A stretch of 64,000 bases of DNA from JAPOXR01 sp965116115 (GCA_965116115.1 OZ220486.1:434001-498000); one strand, 5' to 3'; shown: positions 8,075-18,214, counted from the first letter of the stretch. The notes: generated from the sequence alone by a model not told the origin. Program-made: numbers and translations.

Positions 8075-10590
8075 TCAACTGCGACCCCTTGGGACTGAAT
8101 CTGCCGGATGGATTGACGCTGACCCTGGAGAAGGACGGGAAGGTCGGCACGAAGAACAGCCCGGTCACCGAGAACGGCATTTACGTCGACGAAGCCAACG
8201 ACAACAGCAATGCCGGCAGTGCCGGGGACAAGGCCGTGACGGTCGTCAACAATGGTGAAATCTACGTGACCCACAGGGCCTCGGGCTACACAGGGGCGGG
8301 AATAACTTTACAACGCCGCGGCGAAGGTCTTGCGAAAGTCCAACATGAGGCGGGAAAGATAGTCGGCGCAGGCACTGAGCTCGATGCCGGGATCATTGTG
8401 CGGTACTATGGGAAGGCCGGTGAGAACGACGGCATTGAGATCATCTCGGCCGCCGACATTGACCTAAACGGAAGCACCGATCTAGGTCGGTCGGGTATCT
8501 GGGCGACCACCGACAACTCAGCGGCCGGTTCGGAGATTCCGATCGACATCGACGTCACCGGAGGGACGATCCTGGCTGCCTTCGGCAACACTCAGGATAA
8601 GTCCAGGGGCATCCGCGTGGATCAGCATGCCGACGGCGATGTCACGATCGACGCAGCCGAAGGCGTGAAAATCGGCACGCGGACTGCCGTGATGGGCTCG
8701 AGCGGGATTCAGGTAGACCAGGAAACCGACGGCCGTTCTGATGTGACGATCACGAACAACAGCGAGATCCACGCCAACGCGGCCGGGTATAGAAATTCCG
8801 GCGGCATCAGAGTTACGCACAAAGGCACCGGGACGGTGACGGTGAAGCACGGTTCCGGCGGAAAGATTTTCATGATCGGCAGGAGGGCTCTTATCGGTGA
8901 GGAGGAGCTTCAATCCGGCGGGATCAGCGTGCTGTACAAGGGAGTGACCCTGACCCCGGACGACAAGGATAAGAAGAAGCGGGCCGTCGTGATCGAATCG
9001 TCGGGCATGATCGAGTCGGGGGCCTTCGGTGTCTATGTCAAGACCCACGGCGATGATGACAAGAGCATCCCGGTGACGGTCCATGTGAAGGGCGGCGTCA
9101 TCGATGCGCGGGAGCACGGGATTCACGTCATGAACGGTTTCACGGCCGCGGGCGGGATGATCAAAGTCACGGTTGACGAAGGGGCGGAAGTGAAATCCGT
9201 GAAAGACGGCGTCTATGTCGACGGGGCCTTGCTCAAAGACGGGATGCGGGCGCAGACGGTCGAGGTTCACGGCACGGTCACCGGGGGCGGCGAAGGTTTC
9301 GCCGGCGTGCACATGGTCAAGGGCGGGACGGTGGTCATCGGCCCGCGGGCGCATGTGAGCGCGTCCTCCGGCGTCGCGGTTAAGGCGAACGCCGAGGGCG
9401 ATATGGTCGTCATCCTGGTGAAGGACAGCCAAGGGCTCATCGCCACGATCGACGGCGAGATCCGCAACACCGCGGAGACGGCCTTCAGGATCCGCGACGC
9501 TTCCGGCACGGAAACGGCTCTGTCAGCGGACGACACGGTGAAGTCGACCGGCGAAACGAAGGGCGTTTACCGCGCCATGCGGACGTCCGTTCTGGAAGAG
9601 CTTGAGGAGGGCGGCTCGAAGGTCGGCTATAAGTTCAGGACGACCGGTTCGGAGGAGAGGCAGTATCACGCCCGGGCGCGTGTTTACGAGGCTTTGCCGT
9701 CGGTGCTTCTGGATCTGAGCGCGCCCGCGCCCCGCCTGCCCCATGGCGCATCCGATGGCAACAATGTCTGGGCCGCGTTCGACGGCGGCGAAGGCGAGCG
9801 GCAAGCGTCGGGTTCGACGACTTCCGAGGGCACCGCCGGGCGGGCACTGGCGTGGGATTTCACCCACTGGGGCGTCGCGTCCGGTTTTGATTTTCCCGCC
9901 GGGGAGGATCTGACGGTCGGAGTGAGCGCGCATCACCGGCGGGGCAAGGCGACGGTGAAGCGCGGCGGCACGGTCAATGCGTCGGGAACGGGCGTCGGGG
10001 CGTCGTTGACCTACGGCAGCGCGGACGCCGTGTATTTCAGGGGCTGGCTCTCGTATTCCGGTTTCAGCGGCATCGAGCTGATGTCGTCCGACGACATGCC
10101 CGGCAGCGGGGACCTGTCCAAGTCCGATGTCTCCGGTTCGGGTCTCGCGGTCGGTCTGGAGGCCGGCATGCGGACGGAGCTGGAGGGAATGACGCTGACG
10201 CCGCGCGGCGGCTTCGTCTTTTCGTCCGTTGATATCGGCGAATTCAGCGATCTGGAGGGAGTCGCCGGCAGCGGCAAGGTTTCGGGTTCGGGCAGGAGCC
10301 TCAAGGGCCGCCTCGGCGTGACGGCGGAGATCGGCGAAGTCGCCGCGGGCGCGGCGGTGTACGCCTCCTTGGATGCGGAGCACGATTTCTCGGCGAAGCG
10401 CGATGTGACGGCGTCGGGGACGAAGCTCTCCTCGAAACCGAAGGCGACCTGGGGCCGGCTCGGCCTCGGCGGAGAACTGAGCCTTTCGGACGACGGCGGG
10501 ACGATGCTGTCCGGGGAAGCGTACTACGCGACCGCCGGCGGCGGCAACTCCGGCTTCGGCGGCGGGCTGACGCTCGGCTTCCGCTTCTGA
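8075..10590 (+). pseudogene. Autotransporter adhesin, passenger and beta-barrel (separated from its signal peptide by IS)
   Basis: About 837 codons in the same frame as the signal-peptide part. Residues 1-530 are a repetitive passenger (NNGEIYVTHRASGY, GGIRVTHKGTGTVTVKHGSG, GGVIDAREHGIHVMNG), typical of a right-handed beta-helix. The last 270 or so form an autotransporter beta-barrel, with SADAVYFRGWLSYSGFSG and terminal strand GGLTLGFRF ending in aromatic Phe as needed for outer-membrane insertion. This is a type V secretion system that would place the passenger on the cell surface. A TTG at 8089 could start translation downstream of the IS but would give a product without a signal peptide. 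The barrel looks intact, so the gene was probably functional recently. Confidence 0.85.
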
Positions 10591-10604
10591 ACTGACAGGG
10601 CGGT

Positions 10605-10632
10605 CCCGCTCCGGCTGCCGGCCGGGGCGGGA
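10605..10632 (+). terminator. GC-rich hairpin after the autotransporter gene
   Basis: TCCCGCTCCGG pairs with CCGGGGCGGGA across a short GC-rich loop, 15 bp after the stop. There is no U-run, so it may act as a weak or factor-dependent terminator or as a 3' stabiliser. Confidence 0.4.
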
Positions 10633-10954
10633 TGTTTCCAAGCCGTTCTGACCGGCTGAAGCGATCCCGTGCGGGTTCATGACCTCTGCGCGGCAGCGGA
10701 AGATATTATTCATCGCCCGGCGCTGCGGCGCCCCGGATGTACCGGGGTCCGCTGATGCTGCCCGCGCCGCCGCTCCACGCATTTCGGGAAGGACAAACCC
10801 GAACATATCCGGAAACCGCTCTGCGCACAGACCTCAGCAGCGCCGGCCGCAGTTTCCGGGAATGCCGGAACAAGCTCTGATGCGGTTTCCGGATCCGATC
10901 CGCGCAATCGGGGCGACTTCCCGGGAATATGAGTTTTTCTCCCGCCTGCTCTTC

Positions 10955-11185
10955 AGACCCGCTTCTGTCCGACAAGCGGCCCTTCTGCTGAAACCGCCGA
11001 AGGGCCGCTTGGAAGAGGCGGAGCCGGCTGCCGCTGAACCCCGGCCTGCGCCGGATCCCCGTCCTTCTCATGACCGACGGCCTTCGAAACGCGTTTGCGG
11101 GGCATCTGAACATCCGCTGTGACCTGATTCCGACAGAGAGGCTGCCGGACAGCCCCGGTGATGCATTTCATAGTTGCATGGGCAG
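10955..11185 (-). repeat. Dispersed noncoding repeat, copy B (inverted)
   Basis: Read on the minus strand this matches 2553-2760 in order: ATGAAATGCATCACCGG, CTCTCTGTC, the CCCCGCAAA block, CATGAGA and CCTCTTCCAAGCGG. The copies are clearly diverged and share no open frame. Confidence 0.55.
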
Positions 11186-11410
11186 CATATTGCCGGCACC
11201 GCGTGCTGGCCGCCTCTGCGGACGGGATGTCTGTCTATCGCCGGTAAGATCATCATTGATTCCGGACGGCAGCCGCGCACGGAGCCTAAGATCATTTGTT
11301 CAGGCGGCCCAGCCGATCAATGGCCCGTTTGGCGAAAATTCTGCGATTTCATGTCAAAAACGCCGCAAAACACTGGACAGGCCGCGGTCTTCCTGCATTA
11401 GGCTCTCTTT

Positions 11411-13003
11411 ATGGAATCAAATTCAGGTACGCAAATGACGGATACGGTCCCGGCCCGGAAACGCCGCAGCGCGGCAGGTCGCAAGGCGCGCATTCTGCAG
11501 CGGACCGGCGCTCCGGCCGAAAGACTCAATCCAGTCAGATCCGGCATGTTCGGCGGACGCTACAGGGTGCTTGATGAATCGGACATCGAAAACATCAAAG
11601 AGGCGGTCTTCATGGTTCTGGAGCAGGTCGGGCTCGCTGCTCCGACCGGTTCCGTGATTGAACGCTGCGCCCGGGCCGGCGCCCTGCTCGGCGACGATGG
11701 CCGCCTCCGATTCCCGCGCCAAACAGTTCGCGACGCTCTTGATATGGCATGCAAACGCGTGGTTCTCCATGCCCGGGACCCTGATCATGACTTGGTTTTG
11801 GAAGGGCAGAGGGTTCACTTCGGCACGGGCGGCGCGGCTGTTCATATCGTCGACCCCCGAACCGGCGAGTACCGTGATTCTGTGCTTCGCGACATTTACG
11901 ACATGGCCCGCGTCGTCGACCGCTGCGAACACATCCATTTTTACTACCGGACTGTCGTGGCCCGGGATCTGCCGGACATGTTCGAATTGGACGTCAATAC
12001 TCATTACGCGGCGCTGCAGGGGACGGGCAAACATGTCGGCGGTTCGTTTTCCGCCAAGCGCAGCGTGCCCGCAGTGCTTGATATGGCCCATGATATCGCC
12101 GGCGGCGAGGAGGCCTGGCGCGAACGGCCGTTCATTTCCACCAATGTCTGTTTCGTGGTTCCGCCTCTGACCTTTGCGGAGGACGCCTGCGAATGCCTTG
12201 AACTGGCAGTGCTCGGCGGGATGCCGGTCAATCTGCTGTCGGCGGGCCAGGCAGGCGCGACAGGGCCCGCCGCGCTGGCCGGAACCGTGGTGCAGGAAAT
12301 GGCGGAATGCCTAGCCGGGCTGGTTTATGTGAATGCCATCCGGCCCGGCGCCCCGGCGATACTGGGCATGTGGCCTTTTGTATCCGATCTGCGGACGGGC
12401 GCGATGTCCGGAGGGTCCGGCGAGCAGGCGATACTGATGAGCGCATCGGCCCAGGTTGCGAATTCGTTCGGTGTGCCGGTCAGCGTCGCGGGCGCGATGA
12501 CCGATTCCAAGATGCCGGACATTCAGTCGGGCTTTGAGAAAGGCTGCAACCAGACCCTGATCGGAAATTCCGGCGCAAACATGATCTATGAAGCGGCTGG
12601 TATGCACGCATCGCTGCTGGGCGCCTGTTATGAATCGCTTGTGCTTGACAATGATTCTCTCGGAGCCGCGATGCGCACGGTGCGCGGGCTTGAGGTGAAC
12701 AGCGATTCGCTCTCAGTGGACGTGATCGCCGATGTGACGATGAACGGGCCGAATCACTATCTCGGGGCAGATCAAACGCTCAAGCTCATGCAGACCGAAT
12801 ATATCTATCCCGAAGTCTGCGACCGCCTCAGCCCGAAAGAATGGAAAGAGCAGAATCAAGAACTGGCGCTGGACCGTGCCGAGGCGAAAGTGAGCGAAAT
12901 CCTGTCGAGCCATTTCCCAAACCTGATTCCGCCAAGCTCGGATGCGCGGATCCGTCAGAAACTGCCTGTAAAACTCGATCAGACACATATGCGCCCGAAC
13001 TGA
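11411..13003 (+). CDS. Trimethylamine methyltransferase (MttB) family protein, non-pyrrolysine type
   Basis: A 530-residue member of the MttB superfamily (COG5598), cytosolic TIM-barrel enzymes that move a methyl group from a quaternary amine to a corrinoid protein. Typical stretches are HFGTGGAAVHIVDPRTGEYR, VFVVPPLTFAEDACE-like NVCFVVPPLTFAEDA, GMPVNLLSAGQAGATGPA, MTDSKMPDIQSGFEKG and DVIADVTMNGPNHYLG. There is no in-frame amber codon, so this is a pyrrolysine-free relative such as the glycine-betaine type MtgB; the substrate is unknown. No corrinoid protein or MtgA-like partner lies in the window. ATG 11411 or 11435 could both start it. It opens a catabolic-looking cluster and is followed by a palindromic terminator. 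Confidence 0.85.
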   Translation: MESNSGTQMTDTVPARKRRSAAGRKARILQRTGAPAERLNPVRSGMFGGRYRVLDESDIENIKEAVFMVLEQVGLAAPTGSVIERCARAGALLGDDGRLRFPRQTVRDALDMACKRVVLHARDPDHDLVLEGQRVHFGTGGAAVHIVDPRTGEYRDSVLRDIYDMARVVDRCEHIHFYYRTVVARDLPDMFELDVNTHYAALQGTGKHVGGSFSAKRSVPAVLDMAHDIAGGEEAWRERPFISTNVCFVVPPLTFAEDACECLELAVLGGMPVNLLSAGQAGATGPAALAGTVVQEMAECLAGLVYVNAIRPGAPAILGMWPFVSDLRTGAMSGGSGEQAILMSASAQVANSFGVPVSVAGAMTDSKMPDIQSGFEKGCNQTLIGNSGANMIYEAAGMHASLLGACYESLVLDNDSLGAAMRTVRGLEVNSDSLSVDVIADVTMNGPNHYLGADQTLKLMQTEYIYPEVCDRLSPKEWKEQNQELALDRAEAKVSEILSSHFPNLIPPSSDARIRQKLPVKLDQTHMRPN

Positions 13004-13028
13004 ACAGGATGGACGCCGAGCCTGCCCG

Positions 13029-13052
13029 ACGGCTTTTTTGCAAAAAAGCCGT
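13029..13052 (+). terminator. Palindromic terminator after the MttB-like gene
   Basis: A perfect 24-bp palindrome: ACGGC, six T, GC, six A, GCCGT. It lies 25 bp past the stop. The T and A runs give a terminator-like structure usable from either strand. Confidence 0.55.
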
Positions 13053-13286
13053 TTCCCAACCGCCGCCGCAATTCTCCGAAGCCGACATAAACCCGGTTTT
13101 TGATGATTTGCGCCTCTCCGCAGCGGTACAAGGTCGTCATTCTGAGGATAAGAATGCGGCCGCCCTCACGGGTCATCGTTATGGCCGGCCGGAGGCAGCT
13201 GTGAAATTGCCGGCGCCTATTCTGCGGCAACGATTGCCGCTGTCGCTGTCCGGGAAGACGTTGAGGAATGATCCCCCTGCGATCTT

Positions 13287-13590
13287 TCACGAATCCGGAC
13301 CAGCGGTAATTCGAGCCGATGCCGGCCGTTCCGCGTTCTCGCTTACCATCTGCGTCAGATATACGATGCCCGTTGTCCGGCAGAATTTCTCGAAACTCTC
13401 TTTCACCTCTGAGTACGCTTCTTCAACGAGTGCGTAGATGTTCGGACCGCCGGCGGAGGCGCGAGGAGATGTGCTGATGGTTCGCATGGTTTTGCTTCCT
13501 TTTTTGGCTGGATCCCTGAGCCGGATGCTCGGGGAGGAAACCCTGCTCATATCAAAATTTCAACATCAGACAGGACATTCCCCGCCGGCC
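13287..13590 (-). pseudogene. IS256-family transposase relic (N-terminal fragment with element end)
   Basis: On the minus strand the fragment encodes SASAPNI-like NIYALVEEAYSEVKESFEKF followed by CRTTGIVYLTQMVSENAERP, closely related to the N-terminus of the IS256-type transposase at 59.5 kb. The element's outer end is present at 13563-13590 (TTCAACATCAGACAGGACAT). Everything after the first 65 or so codons is missing. Confidence 0.75.
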
Positions 13591-13991
13591 CGCAGATACG
13601 GCTTGCCAAGTTCCGCATTGTTCATATAGAGACTTGCAGTCCTATGCATGATCTGAGATTCGCGGAAGGCGGGCATGGCAGAAATCCAGGCGCGGAGCGT
13701 TTCGAAACGTCGAAGCGGCTTAACCGGAGTCGAAAGTCTTGCACTGACGGTCGCTGACCGGGAATTTCCCGTGCTGTCCGGTCCCTCAAGTCGCGGAAAG
13801 ACAAACACCATGCGTATGACCCCCGGTCTGGAAGATGCCGCGACGGCACGATGAAGGGCCGGCCCCGGCTGCGGTGGCTTCGGGCTCACTCCCGGAACAG
13901 CGGGCATGACCGGCGGCCGACCCGGACTGGCGCCGCTGACGCGGACGCCGGCCTGTCGAAGACCGGGCGGATCCGTCGGGTGATCCGGTCA
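13591..13991. other. Gene-free stretch
   Basis: No recognisable gene is seen between the IS256 relic and the SnoaL relic. The 3' part may hold the eroded front half of the SnoaL gene, but I cannot align it to anything. Confidence 0.45.
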
Positions 13992-14268
13992 ATGGTTGAT
14001 GCCCTGAACGGTCACCGGATAGACAGTATGGGCGGATTTTTCGGCATTGCCGCGACCGGTGAACGCGTGTCGATCCGTCGCATGGATTTTACACATTTTA
14101 CGGCGGCGAGATCACGGACAACGGGCGATGGTCGATTTCGCCGGCGTGCCGCGGCAGCTCGGCATCAATGTGTTTCCGGTGAACGGCTGGGAGGTTTATG
14201 ACCGCGGAGAGTCGCGGCGCCGCCTGCGTCTGAACACGGAAAGGATTGAAGCCGAATGGAATATCTGA
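13992..14268 (+). pseudogene. SnoaL/ester-cyclase-like relic with frameshift
   Basis: The first frame encodes MVDALNGHRIDSMGGFFGIA, then RVSIRRMDFTHF. A frame change near 14095 leads to GEITDNG and then to MVDFAGVPRQLGINVFPVNG. The order (active-site RMDF, the G.I.DNW.MVD.PG..QQLG pattern) is that of the C-terminal half of SnoaL-type polyketide/ester cyclases with an NTF2 fold. At least two frame changes and a missing front half make it a relic. A related intact double-domain protein lies at 17.2 kb, and the relic overlaps the start of the HpsN-like gene. Confidence 0.55.
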
Positions 14269-15578
14269 AACGCGGAAAGCCGGATGCGGAGCGTTCCGAA
14301 GACGCGGCCGCTGTCAGCGAGACCGTCGCGGCGGCGCTGAGGCGGGTTGAGGCCGGCGGCGACGCGGCTGTGCGGGAATTTTCCGAAAAGTTCGACAACT
14401 GGTCTCCGCCGTCATTCCGCCTGTCAGAGCAGGATATTGAACATCTGGTCGGCTCGTTGCCGAACGGGCAGTTGCGCGACATCCGTTTCGCTCAGGAGCA
14501 GATCAGGAATTTCGCCCGCATTCAACGGGACTCGATGCGGGATGTCGAAGTCGAGACGCTGCCCGGCGTGATTCTGGGCCACCGCAACATTCCGGTCCGG
14601 TCGGCGGGCTGTTATGTGCCGGGCGGCAAATTCCCGCTGGTGGCCGCGGCCCATATGTCGGTCGCGACAGCCGATGTCGCGGGCGTGAAGCGTATTGCCG
14701 CGGCGACGCCTCCGATGAACGGCGAGCCGAACGCCGCCGTCATCACGGCGATGCATCTGGGCGGCGCACATGAAATCTACGTATTCGGCGGGATCCAGGC
14801 CGTCGGCGCTTTGGCGCTCGGCACGGAGACCATTGATCCGGTCGATATGCTGGTCGGTCCCGGTAACGCTTTCGTCGCCGAGGCCAAACGGCAGCTGTTC
14901 GGGCGCATCGGCATCGATCTGCTCGCCGGTCCCACGGAAACCATGATCATCGCCGACGACAGCGTCGACGCCGAAATGTGCGCCACCGACCTGCTGGGGC
15001 AGACCGAGCACGGCTATGACTCGCCGGCTGTTCTGATCACCAACAGCCGCAGTCTCGCCGAAGGGACGCTGCGCGAAGCGGACCGGCTGCTCAAGATACT
15101 CCCGACCGCGAAGACCGCTGAACGCAGCTGGAGAGATTACGGCGAGGTGATCGTCTGCGACGGCTACGGCGAAATGCTGCGGGCGGCCAATGACATCGCA
15201 TCGGAGCATGTTCAGGTGATGACCCGCCGCGACGACTGGTTTCTTGAGCATATGACAAGCTACGGCGCATTGTTTCTGGGGCCGCGCACCAACGTCGCCA
15301 ACGGCGATAAGGTGATCGGCACCAACCACACGCTGCCGACGCGCCGTGCGGGCCGCTATACGGGCGGTCTGTGGGTCGGCAAATTCCTCAAGACCCACAC
15401 ATACCAGAAGATCGTGACGGACGAAGCCGCGGTTTTCATCGGCGAATACTGCTCACGGCTCTGCGCTCTCGAGGGATTCACGGGGCATGGCGAACAGGCG
15501 AATCTCCGGCTCCGGCGCTACGGCGGTCTCAACATTCCCTACGGCGGCGCGGCCCCGCACCGGGATCCCGCGGCGTAA
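14256..15578 (+). CDS. hpsN-like: HpsN/HisD-like NAD-dependent dehydrogenase
   Basis: A 440-residue histidinol-dehydrogenase family protein. It shows PVRSAGCYVPGGKFPLVAAA, GGIQAVGALALGTETI, LVGPGNAFVAEAKRQL and LLAGPTETMIIADD, then the metal and catalytic residues in DLLGQTEHG (Gln, His), ASEHVQVMT (Glu-His) and FTGHGEQ (His). The start MEYLKRGKP and the C-terminus RRYGGLNIPYGG are closer, from memory, to HpsN-type sulfopropanediol 3-dehydrogenases, which oxidise 2,3-dihydroxypropane-1-sulfonate to sulfolactate, than to biosynthetic HisD. No other his genes are present. The SDR starts 22 bp downstream, so they are probably one operon. The exact substrate is inference. Confidence 0.8.
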   Translation: MEYLKRGKPDAERSEDAAAVSETVAAALRRVEAGGDAAVREFSEKFDNWSPPSFRLSEQDIEHLVGSLPNGQLRDIRFAQEQIRNFARIQRDSMRDVEVETLPGVILGHRNIPVRSAGCYVPGGKFPLVAAAHMSVATADVAGVKRIAAATPPMNGEPNAAVITAMHLGGAHEIYVFGGIQAVGALALGTETIDPVDMLVGPGNAFVAEAKRQLFGRIGIDLLAGPTETMIIADDSVDAEMCATDLLGQTEHGYDSPAVLITNSRSLAEGTLREADRLLKILPTAKTAERSWRDYGEVIVCDGYGEMLRAANDIASEHVQVMTRRDDWFLEHMTSYGALFLGPRTNVANGDKVIGTNHTLPTRRAGRYTGGLWVGKFLKTHTYQKIVTDEAAVFIGEYCSRLCALEGFTGHGEQANLRLRRYGGLNIPYGGAAPHRDPAA

Positions 15579-15599
15579 TTCCGGACCGGATCCGCGGAT

Positions 15600-16361
15600 A
15601 TGCAGACCGTTCCTCGCACGCCCTCTTTCCGGCTTGATGGCCGGCGGGCATTCGTCGCCGGCGCCTCGCGCGGAATCGGTTTCGCCCTGGCGTCCGCTCT
15701 CGCGGAGGCCGGCGCCAATCTGGTGATTTGCTCCCGCAGCGAATCCGCCATTGCTGACGCTGCCAGCGCGTTACGGGACGCCGGTTTCCGGGCGCGGGCG
15801 GTGCCGTTGGACGTCACGGACCATGAATCCGTCCGCGGAATCTTCGAGTCCGGGGAGCGGTTTGACATTGTGGTGAATTCCGCCGGCATGGCGAGGCATG
15901 CGCCGGCAATCGAGGCGGAAGCGGACAGTTTTGACCAAGTCATGGCGGTGAATTGCCGGGCGGCGTTTTTTCTTGCCCGCGAGGCTGCCAAATCAATGCG
16001 CGACAGCGGCGGAACCATTATCCAGGTGTCCAGCCAGATGGGCCTGACCGGCGGCCCCGAGCGGGCGGTCTACTGCGCTTCCAAACATGCCGTTGAGGGC
16101 ATGACGAAATCCATGGCGGTCGAATGGGGGAAATACGGCATCCGCGTCAACACCATTTGCCCGACATTCGTGCGGACTGAATTGACGCGGGCGGTCTTCG
16201 CCGATCCCGAAAAGGTCGAGTGGATCAGGTCGAAAATCAAGCTCGGCCGGGTCGCGGAAGTCGAAGATCTGATGGGCGCCGCGGTTTTTCTGGCGTCTGA
16301 CGCTTCGGCCATGGTGACCGGCGCGCATCTCCTGATTGACGGCGGGTGGACGGCCGGATGA
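15600..16361 (+). CDS. Short-chain dehydrogenase/reductase
   Basis: A 253-residue classical SDR. It has the nucleotide-binding motif AGASRGIGFALA near the N-terminus, NSAGMARH, a catalytic Ser in IIQVSSQMG, the YxxxK pair in VYCASKHAVEGM and the C-terminal DGGWTAG. The acidic/basic residues after the second strand (CSRSESAI) suggest NADP(H) preference, but this is weak. Its position directly after the HpsN-like gene fits an oxidoreductase of the same pathway, possibly oxidising a neighbouring hydroxyl of a polyol or sulfonate. Confidence 0.87.
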   Translation: MQTVPRTPSFRLDGRRAFVAGASRGIGFALASALAEAGANLVICSRSESAIADAASALRDAGFRARAVPLDVTDHESVRGIFESGERFDIVVNSAGMARHAPAIEAEADSFDQVMAVNCRAAFFLAREAAKSMRDSGGTIIQVSSQMGLTGGPERAVYCASKHAVEGMTKSMAVEWGKYGIRVNTICPTFVRTELTRAVFADPEKVEWIRSKIKLGRVAEVEDLMGAAVFLASDASAMVTGAHLLIDGGWTAG

Positions 16362-16387
16362 CGCGGCGGAGGCTCAGGGTGAGACAC

Positions 16388-17195
16388 ATGACGTCAATCG
16401 AAGTCGCCCGCGCCGGGGGAGTCAGCCGCGTTTTCTCGCCCGGCGTATCGGTCAAGGTCCGCGAGGCCGCCGTCCGGCTGGGATACCGGCCGAACGCGCT
16501 CGCCCGTTCGCCGATCTCGAAAATCTGCTCTATCCGCGGGTGCCGGAATCGCTTTCGAGCCGGCTGCGGCGCGCAGGTTACCAAGACATGATTTTTTTCG
16601 TCTCGACCGAAGGCGCCGCAAACGAAGGCTTGTTCGCGGATATTCTGGACTGCCAGGCTGACGGGCTGATCGCGGGCGAAATGCCGGCGCGCGCGGGCCA
16701 CACGAGGATCGCGCATATTGCCGGCTGGTTGGGATCCTCCACCGGACGCGAGCGCCGGGACGGGTTCCTCGCCGGTCTGGGGGCCGAAGGAAGCGAAGCC
16801 GCGGCATGCTTTGACGGCATGTACAGCAGAGAGACAGCGCGCGAGCAGGTGCTTGTCCTTTTCGCGGACTCCGGCGCCTGTTCGGGCGCGCTGTTCGTCG
16901 GCAGCGATAATATGGCGTTCGCGGTCATGGACACCCTCCGCTCGGAACTAGTCTGCGCATACAGGAGGATGTTTCGGTGATCGGCTTCGACGATGTTCCG
17001 ATGGCGTCCTGGCCGGCCTACGATCTCACGACCGTGCGCCAGCCGCTGGAAAGAATGGTGGATGAGGCAGTCAACCATTTGCTGCTCCGCATGGAGGATC
17101 CCGGAATCCGGCCGGCGCAGATCCGCTTGGAATGCGAACTCCGCGTCAGAGGACCGGCCAGACTGCCCGCCAAAAGGGAAAGCGGCAGGAAATGA
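16388..17195 (+). pseudogene. LacI-family regulator relic
   Basis: The start MTSIEVARAGGVSRVFSPGV is a LacI helix-turn-helix with an internal deletion; the usual STV part of the recognition helix is gone. REAAVRLGYRPNALARS follows. The frame then shifts to encode PESLSSRLRRAGYQDMIFFV and LFADILDCQADGLIAGEM. There the text jumps to GHTRIAHIAGWLGSSTGRER, ends prematurely in ELVCAYRRMFR, and resumes in another frame with GFDDVPMASWPAYDLTTVRQ to the end. Several deletions and frame changes mean no working repressor is made. This was probably the local regulator, so the cluster may now be constitutive or differently controlled. Its last codons overlap the next ATG. Confidence 0.8.
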
Positions 17196-18196
17196 CAGAA
17201 CCCAAATACTCGGACTTCACGGATTTCATTCTCGGCATCACCGCGGAAGTCTGGGAAGGCCGCGGCATCGGTTTGCTGCGTGACTGTTACGGCGAAGACA
17301 TCATTATGCGCTCGCCGTCGTCTATCGTTGTCGGCAACAAAGAAGTCATGCGCGCGACACGCCAGACACTGAGTGAATTTCCGGACCGCCGCCTGCTTGG
17401 CGAGGATGTGATCTGGGAACGTACAGGCGGGAACAGTTGGATTTCGTCGCACCGGATTTACTGCACCGCGACCCATTCGGGGCACGGCCTCTTCGGCGAA
17501 GCGACCGGCAGGCGGGTCGCCTACCGGGTGATCGCAGACTGCCATGCGGAAGAATGTCCCGTCTTCGGCTGGAAGATAAACGACGAGTGGCTGGTCCGTG
17601 ATTCCGGCGCCATTCTACGGTGTCTTGGAATGACGGCGAAACAGTATGCCGAAACGCGGCAGTCACGGCGGACAGTCAAAGGCGGAGCTGCGGAATTCGG
17701 GGGGTTCCGCGGGGAGTCGCCGCCGGCCGGACCTTATTCCGGAACGGGAAACGAATCCGAGCCGGTTCCGGCTTACGAAGATTTGCTGAACCGGATCATG
17801 TCGGACGATTTTTCAGCCGTCGCGGACTGTTACGACCCGGCCTGCCAGCTTGAGCTTCCCGGCGGCATCACCGGCCATGGAATCGGCTGCGCGGAGCGGT
17901 TCTGGCTGGGACTGAGGTCATCTTTTCCGCAGGCGGAATTCAGGATCGAACACCGGATCGGCAGAACGGACGCCGGCCACAGACCGCGGGCGGCGCTGCG
18001 CTGGAGCGTCCAAGGTGTTCATGAGGGGCCGGGAATGTTCGGTGACCCGTCGGGCAGCCCGGTTTACATCATGGGCATTTCACACGCCGAATTCGGTCCC
18101 AGAGGTCTGGTCCGGGAGTTTGTCTTGATTGATGAAACCGCGGTCTGGCAGCAGATTCTCGCGGGAACGGATGCGCCGCCCTGCATCTCAGAGTGA
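17192..18196 (+). CDS. Tandem NTF2-fold (SnoaL-like) protein
   Basis: A 334-residue protein of two SnoaL/NTF2-like halves. The first (about 1-150) has the opening helix FTDFILGITAEVWEGRGIG, a metal-free cone-fold pattern and VAYRVIADCHAEE. The second (about 190-330) has AYEDLLNRIMSDDFSAVADC, LELPGGITGHG and GMFGDPSGSPVYIMGISHAE. Such proteins act as small cyclases, isomerases or binding proteins; no catalytic activity can be assigned. The start ATG overlaps the TGA of the LacI relic. It belongs to the same run of genes as the HpsN-like protein, SDR and bicupin, with a 18-bp gap to the bicupin. Confidence 0.7.
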   Translation: MTEPKYSDFTDFILGITAEVWEGRGIGLLRDCYGEDIIMRSPSSIVVGNKEVMRATRQTLSEFPDRRLLGEDVIWERTGGNSWISSHRIYCTATHSGHGLFGEATGRRVAYRVIADCHAEECPVFGWKINDEWLVRDSGAILRCLGMTAKQYAETRQSRRTVKGGAAEFGGFRGESPPAGPYSGTGNESEPVPAYEDLLNRIMSDDFSAVADCYDPACQLELPGGITGHGIGCAERFWLGLRSSFPQAEFRIEHRIGRTDAGHRPRAALRWSVQGVHEGPGMFGDPSGSPVYIMGISHAEFGPRGLVREFVLIDETAVWQQILAGTDAPPCISE

Positions 18197-18214
18197 CCAT
18201 CGGAGGAAATTCGC

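Larger units (their letters stand above)
10591..11410. other. Noncoding region after the autotransporter
   Basis: No gene is seen. It holds a GC-rich hairpin (10605-10632) just after the autotransporter stop and copy B of the dispersed noncoding repeat (10955-11185, inverted). The open frames in this stretch carry no recognisable domain. Confidence 0.55.

Noticed and set aside
9523..10806. Long minus-strand open frame opposite the autotransporter barrel
   Set aside because: The plus strand has a clear beta-barrel ending in Phe; the antisense frame is a GC shadow without family resemblance.
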